A stretch of 42,194 nt of DNA from CADEDH01 sp047971245 (GTDB lineage Bacteria > Actinomycetota > Acidimicrobiia > Acidimicrobiales > SZUA-35): the NCBI GenBank assembly GCA_047971245.1, contig JBKDZN010000306.1, positions 1 to 42,194 of the forward strand, in the 5' to 3' direction. Below the pieces are notes generated by a model, which worked only from the letters and a program-made list of their open reading frames with translations, was not told the origin of the DNA and made no database searches. The position numbers and the translations under genes were made by a program. This document shows, one piece after another, positions 1 through 7,356 of the stretch (position 1 is the stretch's first letter; every line of letters begins with the position of its first letter).

Positions 1-203
1 CCAGCGGGGGTATCGCCGAACTGCTGCGGGACGGACCCACCGGCGCCGGGCCGGATGATCGCCGGCCCTCCCCGCTCGACTCCCCCCGCCGGCCCCAGGC
101 CGCACCGGCGGCCGCGCCGAAACCCCAGATTCCCGGTAGCGCCGGTCCCGGCGCCCGGCGTCCCGATCCGCCGGCGCCCCCCAGCCCGCCGCCACCCCGC
201 TGA
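1..203 (+). CDS. C-terminal tail of an unidentified protein, cut by window start
   Basis: The frame beginning at base 3 stays open to a TGA at 201-203, giving 66 residues. It starts with a short plausible folded stretch (SGGIAELLRDGPTGAG) and then becomes a Pro/Ala/Arg-rich, probably disordered tail ending in PPAPPSPPPPR. Such tails are common at the C-terminus of high-GC actinobacterial proteins. The next gene starts 27 bases later on the same strand. I do not recognise the family, and another frame is also open here, so the call rests on the plausible N-terminal portion and the position of the stop just before the next gene. Confidence 0.4.
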   Translation, partial: SGGIAELLRDGPTGAGPDDRRPSPLDSPRRPQAAPAAAPKPQIPGSAGPGARRPDPPAPPSPPPPR

Positions 204-230
204 CGGAGCCGGCGGCTACCCTGCCCAGGC

Positions 231-854
231 GTGCAACGCTGGTTGGTGTCCACGATCCTGGTGGCCGGGCTGGCCGTGGTCTCGGGGTGCGCCGACGACG
301 GCCGCGACCTGGCCGAACCCACGGATCTTCAGACCACCACCACCCGGCCGCCGCCCCCCACCTCGGCTCTCCCCGAGGAGGCCGGGGCCGAAGGCCTGAC
401 CATCAGCAGCCCGGATTTCATCGCCGGGGGCCAGGTGCCCGTGGACGCCACCTGCGCCGGACGGAACGTCTTCCCGGCCCTGTCGTGGGGCCCGGTTCCC
501 GAGACGGCCACCGAACTGGCCGTCTCCCTCTCCGACCAGACCGACCCCGAGAGCCCGCTCCTGCTGTGGCTGATGGCGGGGATCAACCCCAACGTCACCG
601 GGTTCGCCGCCGGTGAGATCCCGGCCGGGGCCTACGAGACCCTGAACGACTACGGATCACCCGGTTTCGGCTCACCGTGCCTCGACGCCCTGACCGAGGG
701 CCCGCACGACCTCCAGTTCCGGATCTATGTGCTCGACCAGCCGTCCGGCCTCTCACCCGACAGTGCCGGGAACGAGGCGTGGGAACAGGTCCGGGGCTCG
801 GCCGCTCAGTGGGCGTCGGTCCTGATGCGGAACAACATCCCGGGTTCGTCCTGA
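231..854 (+). CDS. PEBP / Raf-kinase-inhibitor-like (YbhB/YbcL) lipoprotein
   Basis: 207 residues. The N-terminus is a lipoprotein signal (hydrophobic stretch, then VVSGC with lipobox Cys20), so the protein should be anchored outside the membrane. A Thr/Pro linker follows, then a phosphatidylethanolamine-binding-protein-like beta fold. Recognisable PEBP segments are the FPALSWGPVPE strand, the DPESP turn, GSPGFGSPC, and HDLQFRIYVL near residue 165. In canonical PEBPs the DPDAP turn leads to a His-Trp pair; here it reads LLLWLM, so the ligand-pocket His seems replaced. The GTG start at 231 is preceded by TACCCT ending 8 bases upstream, consistent with a leaderless or near-leaderless transcript. 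Bacterial members have no settled function, though some resemble protease or kinase inhibitors. Confidence 0.8.
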   Translation: MQRWLVSTILVAGLAVVSGCADDGRDLAEPTDLQTTTTRPPPPTSALPEEAGAEGLTISSPDFIAGGQVPVDATCAGRNVFPALSWGPVPETATELAVSLSDQTDPESPLLLWLMAGINPNVTGFAAGEIPAGAYETLNDYGSPGFGSPCLDALTEGPHDLQFRIYVLDQPSGLSPDSAGNEAWEQVRGSAAQWASVLMRNNIPGSS

Positions 855-915
855 TCCCTCCCCGGGGCCGGGGCGATTGGACAGGGAGGCGGTGAGCGGT
901 TGATCCTGGCCGTTC

Positions 916-1764
916 GTGTCCGCCGATGACCAAGACTTCGACCCGGCCACGGTGCCCGTCCGGCCCGCGGCCACCGTCATGCTCGTCGACGACATCCCCG
1001 TCGAGGGGGTCCACCGGCTCCACGTGTTGATGCTGGCCCGCACCACCCGGATGGTGTTCGGCCCCGGACACTGGGTGTTCCCGGGCGGTCGGGTCGACCC
1101 CACCGACCATCTGGACGATTTCGACCGGATCTGCCGGGGCCTCACCGATGAGGAGGCCTCGGCGATGCTCGAGGTCGACAAGGGGGGCCTGGCCTGGTGG
1201 TTGGCCGCCTGCCGCGAGACTCTGGAGGAGGCCGGTCTGCTCCTCGCCGCCGGGGACCGGCCCGACCTGGACCTGGTGGCCATGCGCAACCGGGTCCGCG
1301 AGGACGAGGACGCCTTCATCGACCTGCTCCTCGAGCACGACATCGCCCTCCGGATGGACGGGATCGTGGAGGTGGCCCGATTCATCACCCCGATGGGCTC
1401 TCCCCGCCGTTTCGACGCCCGCTTCTTCCTCAGCCGTGCCCCCCACGATCAGGTGGCCGAACACGACGACGCCGAGATCGTCGATTTGGAATGGGTCGAA
1501 CCGTCGGTGGCTCTGGAACGGTGGCGCGACGGCACCATGACCATGATGTCACCCACCGTCCGCATGCTGGCCTGCCTGGCCCGCTTCCCCACCGCTGGGG
1601 AGGCCCTCGGCCTGGGGGCCGAACGGCGGCCCTACGCCCGGGTCAGGGTGGCCGATCCCCACGGCCGCTACGACGTGCTCCTGCCCGGGGAACCGGGTTA
1701 CGAGACCGCCGATCTCGAGGTCGAATCCGGCTGGATCCGCCTCTGGCCCGACCCCGCCGGATGA
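916..1764 (+). CDS. Nudix hydrolase, NUDT19-like (acyl-CoA diphosphatase type)
   Basis: 282 residues, GTG start. The Nudix motif is split as in the NUDT19/RP2p group: the glycine part is FPGGRVDP (residues 55-62), and after an insertion of about 35 residues the metal-binding part reads RETLEEAGLLL (100-110). E104 and E105 should coordinate Mg2+. Family members cleave nucleoside-diphosphate-X bonds, and NUDT19 relatives act on CoA and acyl-CoA. The C-terminal half has the usual RFDARFFL strand and a DLEWVEPSVAL helix. It lies 61 bp after the PEBP lipoprotein and converges on dnaE2 with 30 bp between stop codons. The exact substrate cannot be read from sequence. Confidence 0.85.
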   Translation: MSADDQDFDPATVPVRPAATVMLVDDIPVEGVHRLHVLMLARTTRMVFGPGHWVFPGGRVDPTDHLDDFDRICRGLTDEEASAMLEVDKGGLAWWLAACRETLEEAGLLLAAGDRPDLDLVAMRNRVREDEDAFIDLLLEHDIALRMDGIVEVARFITPMGSPRRFDARFFLSRAPHDQVAEHDDAEIVDLEWVEPSVALERWRDGTMTMMSPTVRMLACLARFPTAGEALGLGAERRPYARVRVADPHGRYDVLLPGEPGYETADLEVESGWIRLWPDPAG

Positions 1765-1794
1765 CCTGACGCTCGGACCCGGACCCGGATCCGG

Positions 1795-4700
1795 TCAGCG
1801 GAAGTCCCGGCTGGCGGGAGCCGACCCGACGGGGATGGGCTCCAACCGGTGGGCCACGATGTTGACCACCGATTCCTGGCGTTCCAGCTTGCCCCGCACC
1901 ACCAGGGCCGGGGCCGAGCGGGCGGCCCGCCGGTAGCGGGTCCAGCACCCGCGGGACACCACCACATTGATCAGGCCGGTCTCGTCCTCCAGACCGAGGA
2001 AGGTGATACCCGACGCGGTGGCCGGTCGTTGCCGATGGGTGACCACCCCGGCCACCGACACCCGGGACCCGTCGGCCACCGAGGTGAGGTCGGCGGCCAG
2101 GACCACCCCCATGGCGTCCAGTCGGGACCGGACGAACCGGGTGGGATGCCCGTCGGCGGCCACCCCGGTGGCCCACAGGTCGGCCATGGCCTCCTCCTGC
2201 GGGTCCATCCCCGGCAGGGTCGGGGCCTCGATCCCGGTGACGATCCCCTCGAGGGTGCCTCGGCGCGCAACGGCGGCCACCGCCCCGGCCTGCCACAGGG
2301 CCCGCCGGCGGTCGTCACCGGCGGGCCGATCGGGGAGGTGGCGGAAGGCCCCGGCGGTGGCCAGGGCCTCCAGGGCCTCGGCCGGCATCGGGACCCGGCG
2401 GGCGAGATCCTCGATCGACCGGTACGGTCTCCCGGCCGCGATCCGTTCGGCCAGGTCGTCACCGATCCGCCGGACCGATCCGACCCCCAGCCGCACCGCC
2501 CAACCGTGGTCGCGCCGCTCCCCGGCGATGTCGTCGGCCCCGGGCACCGTGATGGGCGGTGGATCGGCCCCATCAGGGCCGTCACCCAGGGTTTCCAGCC
2601 CGGCCTCGACCCCAGAAGCGTTGAGGCAGGGGGCCAGGCTCGGCACCCCGTGCCGGCGGGCGTCCTGCACCAGCGAATGGGGCGAGTAGAAGCCCATCGG
2701 CTGGGCCCGGAGCAGGGCGGCACAGAAGGCGGCCGGATAGTGGAGCTTGATCCACGACGAGGCGTAGACCAGGTAGGCGAAGCTGATCGAGTGGCTCTCG
2801 GGGAAGCCGTAGTTGGCGAAAGCGGCCAGCTTGTCCCAGATCTGCCCGCCCACCTCGTCGCCGATACCGTGCTCGGCCATCCCGGCGAAGAAGCGGTCAC
2901 GCAGCCGTTCCATCCGCTCCCGACTCCGTTTGGCCCCCATCGCTTGGCGCAGCTCGTCGGCCTCCCCGGCGGTGAACCCGGCGACGTCGATGGCGATCTG
3001 CATCAACTGTTCCTGGAACAACGGCACACCCAGGGTCTTGGCCAGGGCCCGCTCCAGGCGCGGGTGCAGGTAGGTGACGGGTTCCTGGCCCTTGCGGCGC
3101 CGGATGTAGGGGTGGACCGATCCGCCCTGGATCGGTCCAGGCCGGATCAGGGCCACCTCCACCACCAGGTCGTAGAAGGTGCGGGGAGCCAGGCGGGGCA
3201 GGGTGGCCATCTGGGCCCGGGACTCCACCTGGAACACCCCCACCGAGTCGGCCCGGCACAGCATGTCGTAGACCGCCGGTTCCTGGGGGATGGTGGCCAG
3301 ATCCACCTCGACATCGTGGTGGGCGGCGATCAGATCGAGCGCGTGGTGCAGGGCCGACAGCATGCCCAACCCCAGCAGGTCGAACTTCACCAACCCGGCC
3401 GCCGCGCAATCGTCCTTGTCCCACTGGAGGACGGTCCGGTTCGGCATCCGGGCCGGTTCCACCGGGCACACCTCGATCACCGGCCGATCGCACATCACCA
3501 TGCCCCCGGAGTGGATCCCCAGGTGGCGGGGATGACGTTCGAACTGGCGGGCCAGGGTCACCAGCTCGGCCGGCAGTTCGGCCCCATCCCCCGCCGGGGG
3601 GTGGGGCTCCCGGGTTCCCGCCGGATCGGCCAGGCCCGACCAGCGATCCATCGACTTGGCGAACGCGTCCTGCTGACCTGGCGCGAACCCGAGCGCCTTG
3701 GCCGCGTCGCGCACCGCGGAACGGGCCCGGTAGGTGATCACGTTGGCCACCTGGGCGGCGTGCCGGCGTCCGTGCCGGTCGTAGACGTACTGGATCACCT
3801 CTTCCCGCCGGTCGGATTCGATGTCGATGTCGATGTCGGGCGGGCCGTCACGGTCCGAGGACAGGAACCGTTCGAACAACAGGCCGAGGCCGACCGCGTC
3901 GGCCGCGGTGATCCCCAGCACGTAGCACACGGCCGAGTTGGCCGCCGAGCCCCGCCCCTGACACAGGATCCCTTCCCGCCGGCAGAACTCGACGATGTCC
4001 CACACCACCAGGAAGTAGCCGGGGAATCCGAGCCGTTCGATCAGGTCGAGCTCGTGATCGAGTTGCCGCCACGCCTTCTCCACCCCCGGATCCCCCCGCA
4101 GGCCGTAGCGGAACCGGCCCCGCTCCTCCACCAGCCGGCGGAGCAGGCCCATCTCGTCCAGCCCGTCGGGGCATGGGAACAGGGGCAGCGACGGGGCCAG
4201 CAGGGCCAGGTCGAAGGCGCAGGCCTGACCCAGTTCGGCCGCCCGTTCCACCACCCCTGGATACCGGGCGAACCGGCGGGCCTGTTCCTCGCCGGAACGT
4301 AGGTGGGCGGCGGCCACCGCCGGTAGCCACCCCTCGATCTGGTCGAGCGATCGTCGAGCCCGGACCGCGGCCATGGCCTGGGCCAGTTGGCGGTGGGCGG
4401 GGGTCGCGAGGTGGACGTTGTTGGTCGCCACCGGTTCCACACCGGCCCGCAACGCCAGCGTGGCCAGGGCATCGTTCCGGGCCGCGTCGAGCGGTGCACC
4501 GTGATCCCAGAGCTCGACGGCCACGTTGGCCGGGCCGAACCGGTCGGTCAGGCGGCCCAGGGCTCGGGCCGCAGCGGCCGGACCCTCCCGTTCCAGAGCC
4601 CGGGGGACCGCCCCCTTCCGGCAGCCGGTGAGTACCAGCCAGTGGTTCAGCTCCTCACCGGTGGTCCAACGGTCGAGATCGGCCGTGGAACACCGGGGGG

Positions 4701-5235
4701 CGCCCTTCTCCCCCGCCAGCTGGGCCTCACTGATCACCCGGGCCAGGGCCGCGTAGCCCACCGGATCCCGGGCCAGTACCAGCAGATGCGTACCGTCCGG
4801 ATCGGGCTGGCCAGGGGAGACGTCGAGCTTGTCGATGGTGAGCTCGGCCCCGAACACGGTGGCCATACCCACCGCTCGGGCGGCTTCGGCGAAACGGACG
4901 ACCCCGTAGAACCCGTCGTGGTCGGTCAGGGCCAAGGCCTCCAGGCCGAGGCGGGCCGCCTCCTCCACCAGCTCTTCCGGATGGGAGGCCCCGTCGAGGA
5001 AACTGAAACTCGAATGGCAGTGCAGCTCGGCGTAGGGCACCGATGACCGGCCCCGAGCCAGTTCGGGGGCGGCGTACGGCTGACGACGGCGGGTCCAGGC
5101 CGGACTGTCGCCCCCGTTGGCGGCCGGACCGAACGGCACCGCGTCCGGACCCTGATCGGGCCGGGGTGGACCGGGTCGATCCGACAGTTGCCGTTCGATC
5201 TCGGCCCACCGGACCGGTGGATTACGCCATCCCAT
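1795..5235 (-). CDS. dnaE2: Error-prone DNA polymerase III alpha subunit DnaE2 (ImuC)
   Basis: 1146 residues, the usual DnaE2 length. An N-terminal PHP domain starts near residue 68 (YAELHCHSSFSFLDG, then ALTDHDGFYG). The C-family polymerase palm carries catalytic aspartates in PDIDIDIES near residue 465 and the RREEVIQYVYDRHG helix. The C-terminus has a helix-hairpin-helix region and an OB fold (SVAGVVTHRQRPATASGITF..). DnaE2 performs translesion synthesis in the actinobacterial mutasome, usually with ImuA' and ImuB; neither is encoded within this window. The ATG at 5235 sits 6 bases after TAGGGT, so the transcript may be leaderless, and a perfect LexA box lies immediately upstream. The gene is therefore very likely induced by DNA damage. 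Confidence 0.96.
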   Translation of the reverse strand: MGWRNPPVRWAEIERQLSDRPGPPRPDQGPDAVPFGPAANGGDSPAWTRRRQPYAAPELARGRSSVPYAELHCHSSFSFLDGASHPEELVEEAARLGLEALALTDHDGFYGVVRFAEAARAVGMATVFGAELTIDKLDVSPGQPDPDGTHLLVLARDPVGYAALARVISEAQLAGEKGAPRCSTADLDRWTTGEELNHWLVLTGCRKGAVPRALEREGPAAAARALGRLTDRFGPANVAVELWDHGAPLDAARNDALATLALRAGVEPVATNNVHLATPAHRQLAQAMAAVRARRSLDQIEGWLPAVAAAHLRSGEEQARRFARYPGVVERAAELGQACAFDLALLAPSLPLFPCPDGLDEMGLLRRLVEERGRFRYGLRGDPGVEKAWRQLDHELDLIERLGFPGYFLVVWDIVEFCRREGILCQGRGSAANSAVCYVLGITAADAVGLGLLFERFLSSDRDGPPDIDIDIESDRREEVIQYVYDRHGRRHAAQVANVITYRARSAVRDAAKALGFAPGQQDAFAKSMDRWSGLADPAGTREPHPPAGDGAELPAELVTLARQFERHPRHLGIHSGGMVMCDRPVIEVCPVEPARMPNRTVLQWDKDDCAAAGLVKFDLLGLGMLSALHHALDLIAAHHDVEVDLATIPQEPAVYDMLCRADSVGVFQVESRAQMATLPRLAPRTFYDLVVEVALIRPGPIQGGSVHPYIRRRKGQEPVTYLHPRLERALAKTLGVPLFQEQLMQIAIDVAGFTAGEADELRQAMGAKRSRERMERLRDRFFAGMAEHGIGDEVGGQIWDKLAAFANYGFPESHSISFAYLVYASSWIKLHYPAAFCAALLRAQPMGFYSPHSLVQDARRHGVPSLAPCLNASGVEAGLETLGDGPDGADPPPITVPGADDIAGERRDHGWAVRLGVGSVRRIGDDLAERIAAGRPYRSIEDLARRVPMPAEALEALATAGAFRHLPDRPAGDDRRRALWQAGAVAAVARRGTLEGIVTGIEAPTLPGMDPQEEAMADLWATGVAADGHPTRFVRSRLDAMGVVLAADLTSVADGSRVSVAGVVTHRQRPATASGITFLGLEDETGLINVVVSRGCWTRYRRAARSAPALVVRGKLERQESVVNIVAHRLEPIPVGSAPASRDFR

Positions 5236-5241
5236 GCGCCC

Positions 5242-5247
5242 ACCCTA
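5242..5247 (-). promoter_or_regulatory. -10 element of the dnaE2 promoter (leaderless type)
   Basis: Read on the minus strand, TAGGGT ends 6 bases before the dnaE2 ATG. The transcript would start at or next to the start codon. It abuts the LexA box, so bound repressor would block the polymerase. Confidence 0.55.
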
Positions 5248-5265
5248 ATCGAACATGCGTTCGAT
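5248..5265. promoter_or_regulatory. LexA (SOS) box of dnaE2
   Basis: Bases 5249-5264 read TCGAACATGCGTTCGA, an exact match to the actinobacterial LexA operator TCGAAC-N4-GTTCGA. The symmetry extends one base pair on each side. It lies directly upstream of the dnaE2 -10 hexamer, where a repressor would exclude RNA polymerase. Seen in sequence; LexA binding itself is inferred from the known consensus and from dnaE2 being a classical SOS gene. Confidence 0.92.
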
Positions 5266-5293
5266 CGCGTGGGGTGTGGTCGGCCGTGCCCGA

Positions 5294-5812
5294 TCAGATG
5301 CCGGTACCGCCGGCGGAGCCCACCGTCTGACCCCCCGAATAGGGGGTCACCGAGCACAACACCTCCCGGTCACCCCCGTCCCAGGTGTCGTCGGTGGGGT
5401 AGATGGCCGAGATGTCAAGGGTCGAACTGTCGAACGGACTGCCCACGAAAGGCTCGAACTGGCTGAGGCACCCCGACACCCAGGCGTCCTCCATGTCTTG
5501 GCCCTGGGGCATCGCCCCGTCGGGGAGGTCGAACGAGTAATAGACCTCGAAACCGTGGGGCTGGTCGCAGGGCACCACGTACACCGACCCGACCTCCCCG
5601 TCACCGGGGTCCTCGAAACAGTCACCCACCCGGAGATCGAACGAGTGGATCTCCCCTTCCGAGACGACCGTACCGGCATCATCCCGCTCCGGACCGCCGT
5701 CCGAGCACCCGATTACCGACACGCCGACCAGGGTCAATCCCGCCATGACTCCCGCGAGGGGGCGACGGGGCCGCCAGAGCCCCGGGAACCGCCGCGTCGT
5801 CTCCTTCGCCAT
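5294..5812 (-). CDS. Septum-formation-domain lipoprotein
   Basis: 172 residues from the ATG at 5812. A basic N-terminus (MAKETTRRFPGLWRPRRP) leads into a hydrophobic stretch ending VSVIGC, a lipobox with Cys36. The mature part has FDLRVGDCFEDP, VVPCDQPHGFEVYYSFDLP and a late LCSVTPY. These paired cysteines and the PC-x-QPH-xxEV core are typical of the actinobacterial 'septum formation' domain found in many small membrane-anchored proteins. An ATG at 5854 would add 14 residues before the basic region. I prefer 5812 because it gives a normal signal peptide and has TAGAAC 7 bases upstream. The molecular role of the domain is not established. Confidence 0.75.
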   Translation of the reverse strand: MAKETTRRFPGLWRPRRPLAGVMAGLTLVGVSVIGCSDGGPERDDAGTVVSEGEIHSFDLRVGDCFEDPGDGEVGSVYVVPCDQPHGFEVYYSFDLPDGAMPQGQDMEDAWVSGCLSQFEPFVGSPFDSSTLDISAIYPTDDTWDGGDREVLCSVTPYSGGQTVGSAGGTGI

Positions 5813-5857
5813 TGATGTCGTTCTAGGGCCCCTCACGTTGGATCCCAACCCCATCGA

Positions 5858-6547
5858 TCATGTCACGAGCCGACCCGGGCCACGAACGATGTCGTGATCG
5901 GGGTGGCGATCACCGCTCCCGTCGGAGGCGGTGGGAGCCGGGGTGCCGGTCCCCACCATCCCCGACAGGGACCGTACGGTGTCGAACAGCCGGGGAGCCT
6001 GGGCATCGTCCTGCTCGATCCGGCTCATCACCTCGATTCCCAGGAACAGGGCGGACAACAGGTGCGCCAGCTCACCGGTCGGGACCACCTGGGCCAGGGG
6101 CGAACCGGCGAGACTGCGATCCAGGGCCCCAGCCACCAGATCGTCCCAGGGGGCGAGCACGGCCCGGATCCGGGGGGCCAGCTCGCTACGAGCGGCCCAG
6201 CCGGCCACGATGGCCGACAGGGCGTGCTGATCGGCCTCGACGTCGCCCCGGTGCAGCTCGGCTGCCACGCCGACGATGCCGACCAGGGTATCGACCCCCG
6301 CCAACCGATCGGCGAACCGGTCCATCCTGCGCTCGTTGGCCCGTTCGAGCGCGGCCAGGAGCAGTTCGTCGACCGAACCGAAGTGATAGAAGACCAACGC
6401 CTGGTTGAACTGCCCGGTCCGGGCGATGGCCCGGGCACTGGTGCCCACCAGGCCCTCCACCAGTACCGTCTCCAGCGCGGCATCGATGATCCGGTCGCGG
6501 GTCTGGCGCCCGGGACGGGTGCTACCGGCTCGATCGTGACCCATCAC
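5858..6547 (-). CDS. TetR/AcrR-family transcriptional regulator
   Basis: 229 residues. The N-terminal helix-turn-helix domain is clear: TRDRIIDAALETVLVEGLVGTSARAIARTGQFNQALVFYHF is the standard TetR helix 1-4 arrangement, ending in the YHF motif. The rest (residues 65-190) is an all-helical ligand-binding and dimerisation region. The start is GTG (6547) followed directly by ATG (6544); either is possible. It lies 45 bp upstream of the septum-domain lipoprotein on the same strand and 64 bp downstream of the restriction endonuclease. Its ligand and targets cannot be told from sequence. Confidence 0.9.
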   Translation of the reverse strand: MMGHDRAGSTRPGRQTRDRIIDAALETVLVEGLVGTSARAIARTGQFNQALVFYHFGSVDELLLAALERANERRMDRFADRLAGVDTLVGIVGVAAELHRGDVEADQHALSAIVAGWAARSELAPRIRAVLAPWDDLVAGALDRSLAGSPLAQVVPTGELAHLLSALFLGIEVMSRIEQDDAQAPRLFDTVRSLSGMVGTGTPAPTASDGSGDRHPDHDIVRGPGRLVT

Positions 6548-6611
6548 GTCATTGTGGCCCTACCGGTGGCGAGGACGCGGGACCGCCCGGTGAACGACCC
6601 ATCCCCCGGTC

Positions 6612-7346
6612 CTACCCCGCGACGGCCCGCACGTGCTGGCACCGACCCCAGAGCTGGGCGGCGAAACCGTTGAAGGACAGTAGCTCGTTCGGGTACTCGT
6701 ACGCCCCAGGGCCACGGGTTGTGGCCACACACGTGGCATCGAGCATCCGTTCCTGGTCGAGCCGCTTGAATGCGGTGGCGTAGCGTTCGGCATAGCTCAT
6801 CCCGTCGAACACCGGATCCACCTTCATCCCCTCGGGAACCGCCTTCCCGCCGAGCAGATGCTTCGGGTCCGTGGTCTTCTCCGTCTCCTCGATGACCATC
6901 AAGTAGCCGATCCACGGCCGAAGATCCGAGATCAGGAGACCCCGCTCGTGGGACTTCCAGACGTCGGCCGCCTGGCCGATGGCATCCTCGACACGGTTGT
7001 TGAAGTTGTTGGCCAGGCTCGATCCCTGTGATTTCGCCTCGACGATGGCCAGTACGTGGCCCTTGTAGCGGAACACCACGTCCCAGGACTTCGTCTCCCG
7101 GTAGAACCCAGGAAGGTACACCGTGTCACTCTGAGCCGGATCGGGATCGATGCCGGCGTCCTCCACAACCCTCCTGATGAGTGCCTCGAACGGCGACATG
7201 TGCTTCCCGGCTCGGACCGAGCCGCTCGTGCCACGGTCACTCCGCCCCACGAGGTCGGCTGCCGCTTGCTGCTTCGTCTTGATCGTCCAGAAGTCCTGGA
7301 CGGCGGCGCCGAACGCATCTTCGTAGTCCGGGATGGCTGGGGTCAT
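6612..7346 (-). CDS. Type II restriction endonuclease, XhoI/PaeR7I family (predicted CTCGAG)
   Basis: 244 residues, the normal size for XhoI/PaeR7I enzymes. The PD-(D/E)XK-type core is visible as KSWDVVFRYKGHVLAIVEAKSQ split over two strands: D89, E103 and K105. It is followed by the family signature SLANNFNNRVEDAIGQAADVW, then WIGYLMVIEE and FDGMSYAERYATAFKRLDQERM. Family members cut C^TCGAG. It follows its methyltransferase by 10 bp on the same strand, so the modification enzyme is translated first. GC content of this pair is visibly lower than in neighbouring genes, suggesting acquisition by transfer. Family is assigned by motif recognition; the exact recognition site is inferred. Confidence 0.88.
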   Translation of the reverse strand: MTPAIPDYEDAFGAAVQDFWTIKTKQQAAADLVGRSDRGTSGSVRAGKHMSPFEALIRRVVEDAGIDPDPAQSDTVYLPGFYRETKSWDVVFRYKGHVLAIVEAKSQGSSLANNFNNRVEDAIGQAADVWKSHERGLLISDLRPWIGYLMVIEETEKTTDPKHLLGGKAVPEGMKVDPVFDGMSYAERYATAFKRLDQERMLDATCVATTRGPGAYEYPNELLSFNGFAAQLWGRCQHVRAVAG

Positions 7347-7356
7347 CAGGGTTCCG

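Noticed and set aside
1849..4302. Very long open frame on the plus strand opposite dnaE2.
   Set aside because: It is the mirror of a strongly conserved polymerase gene in high-GC DNA; its His/Gly/Pro/Arg-rich product has no domain pattern.
6580..6612. GGACCG...CGGTCC inverted repeat between the restriction gene and tetR as a TetR operator.
   Set aside because: Arms of 6 bp separated by 21 bp in GC-rich DNA are easily found by chance and the spacing does not suit a TetR dimer site.
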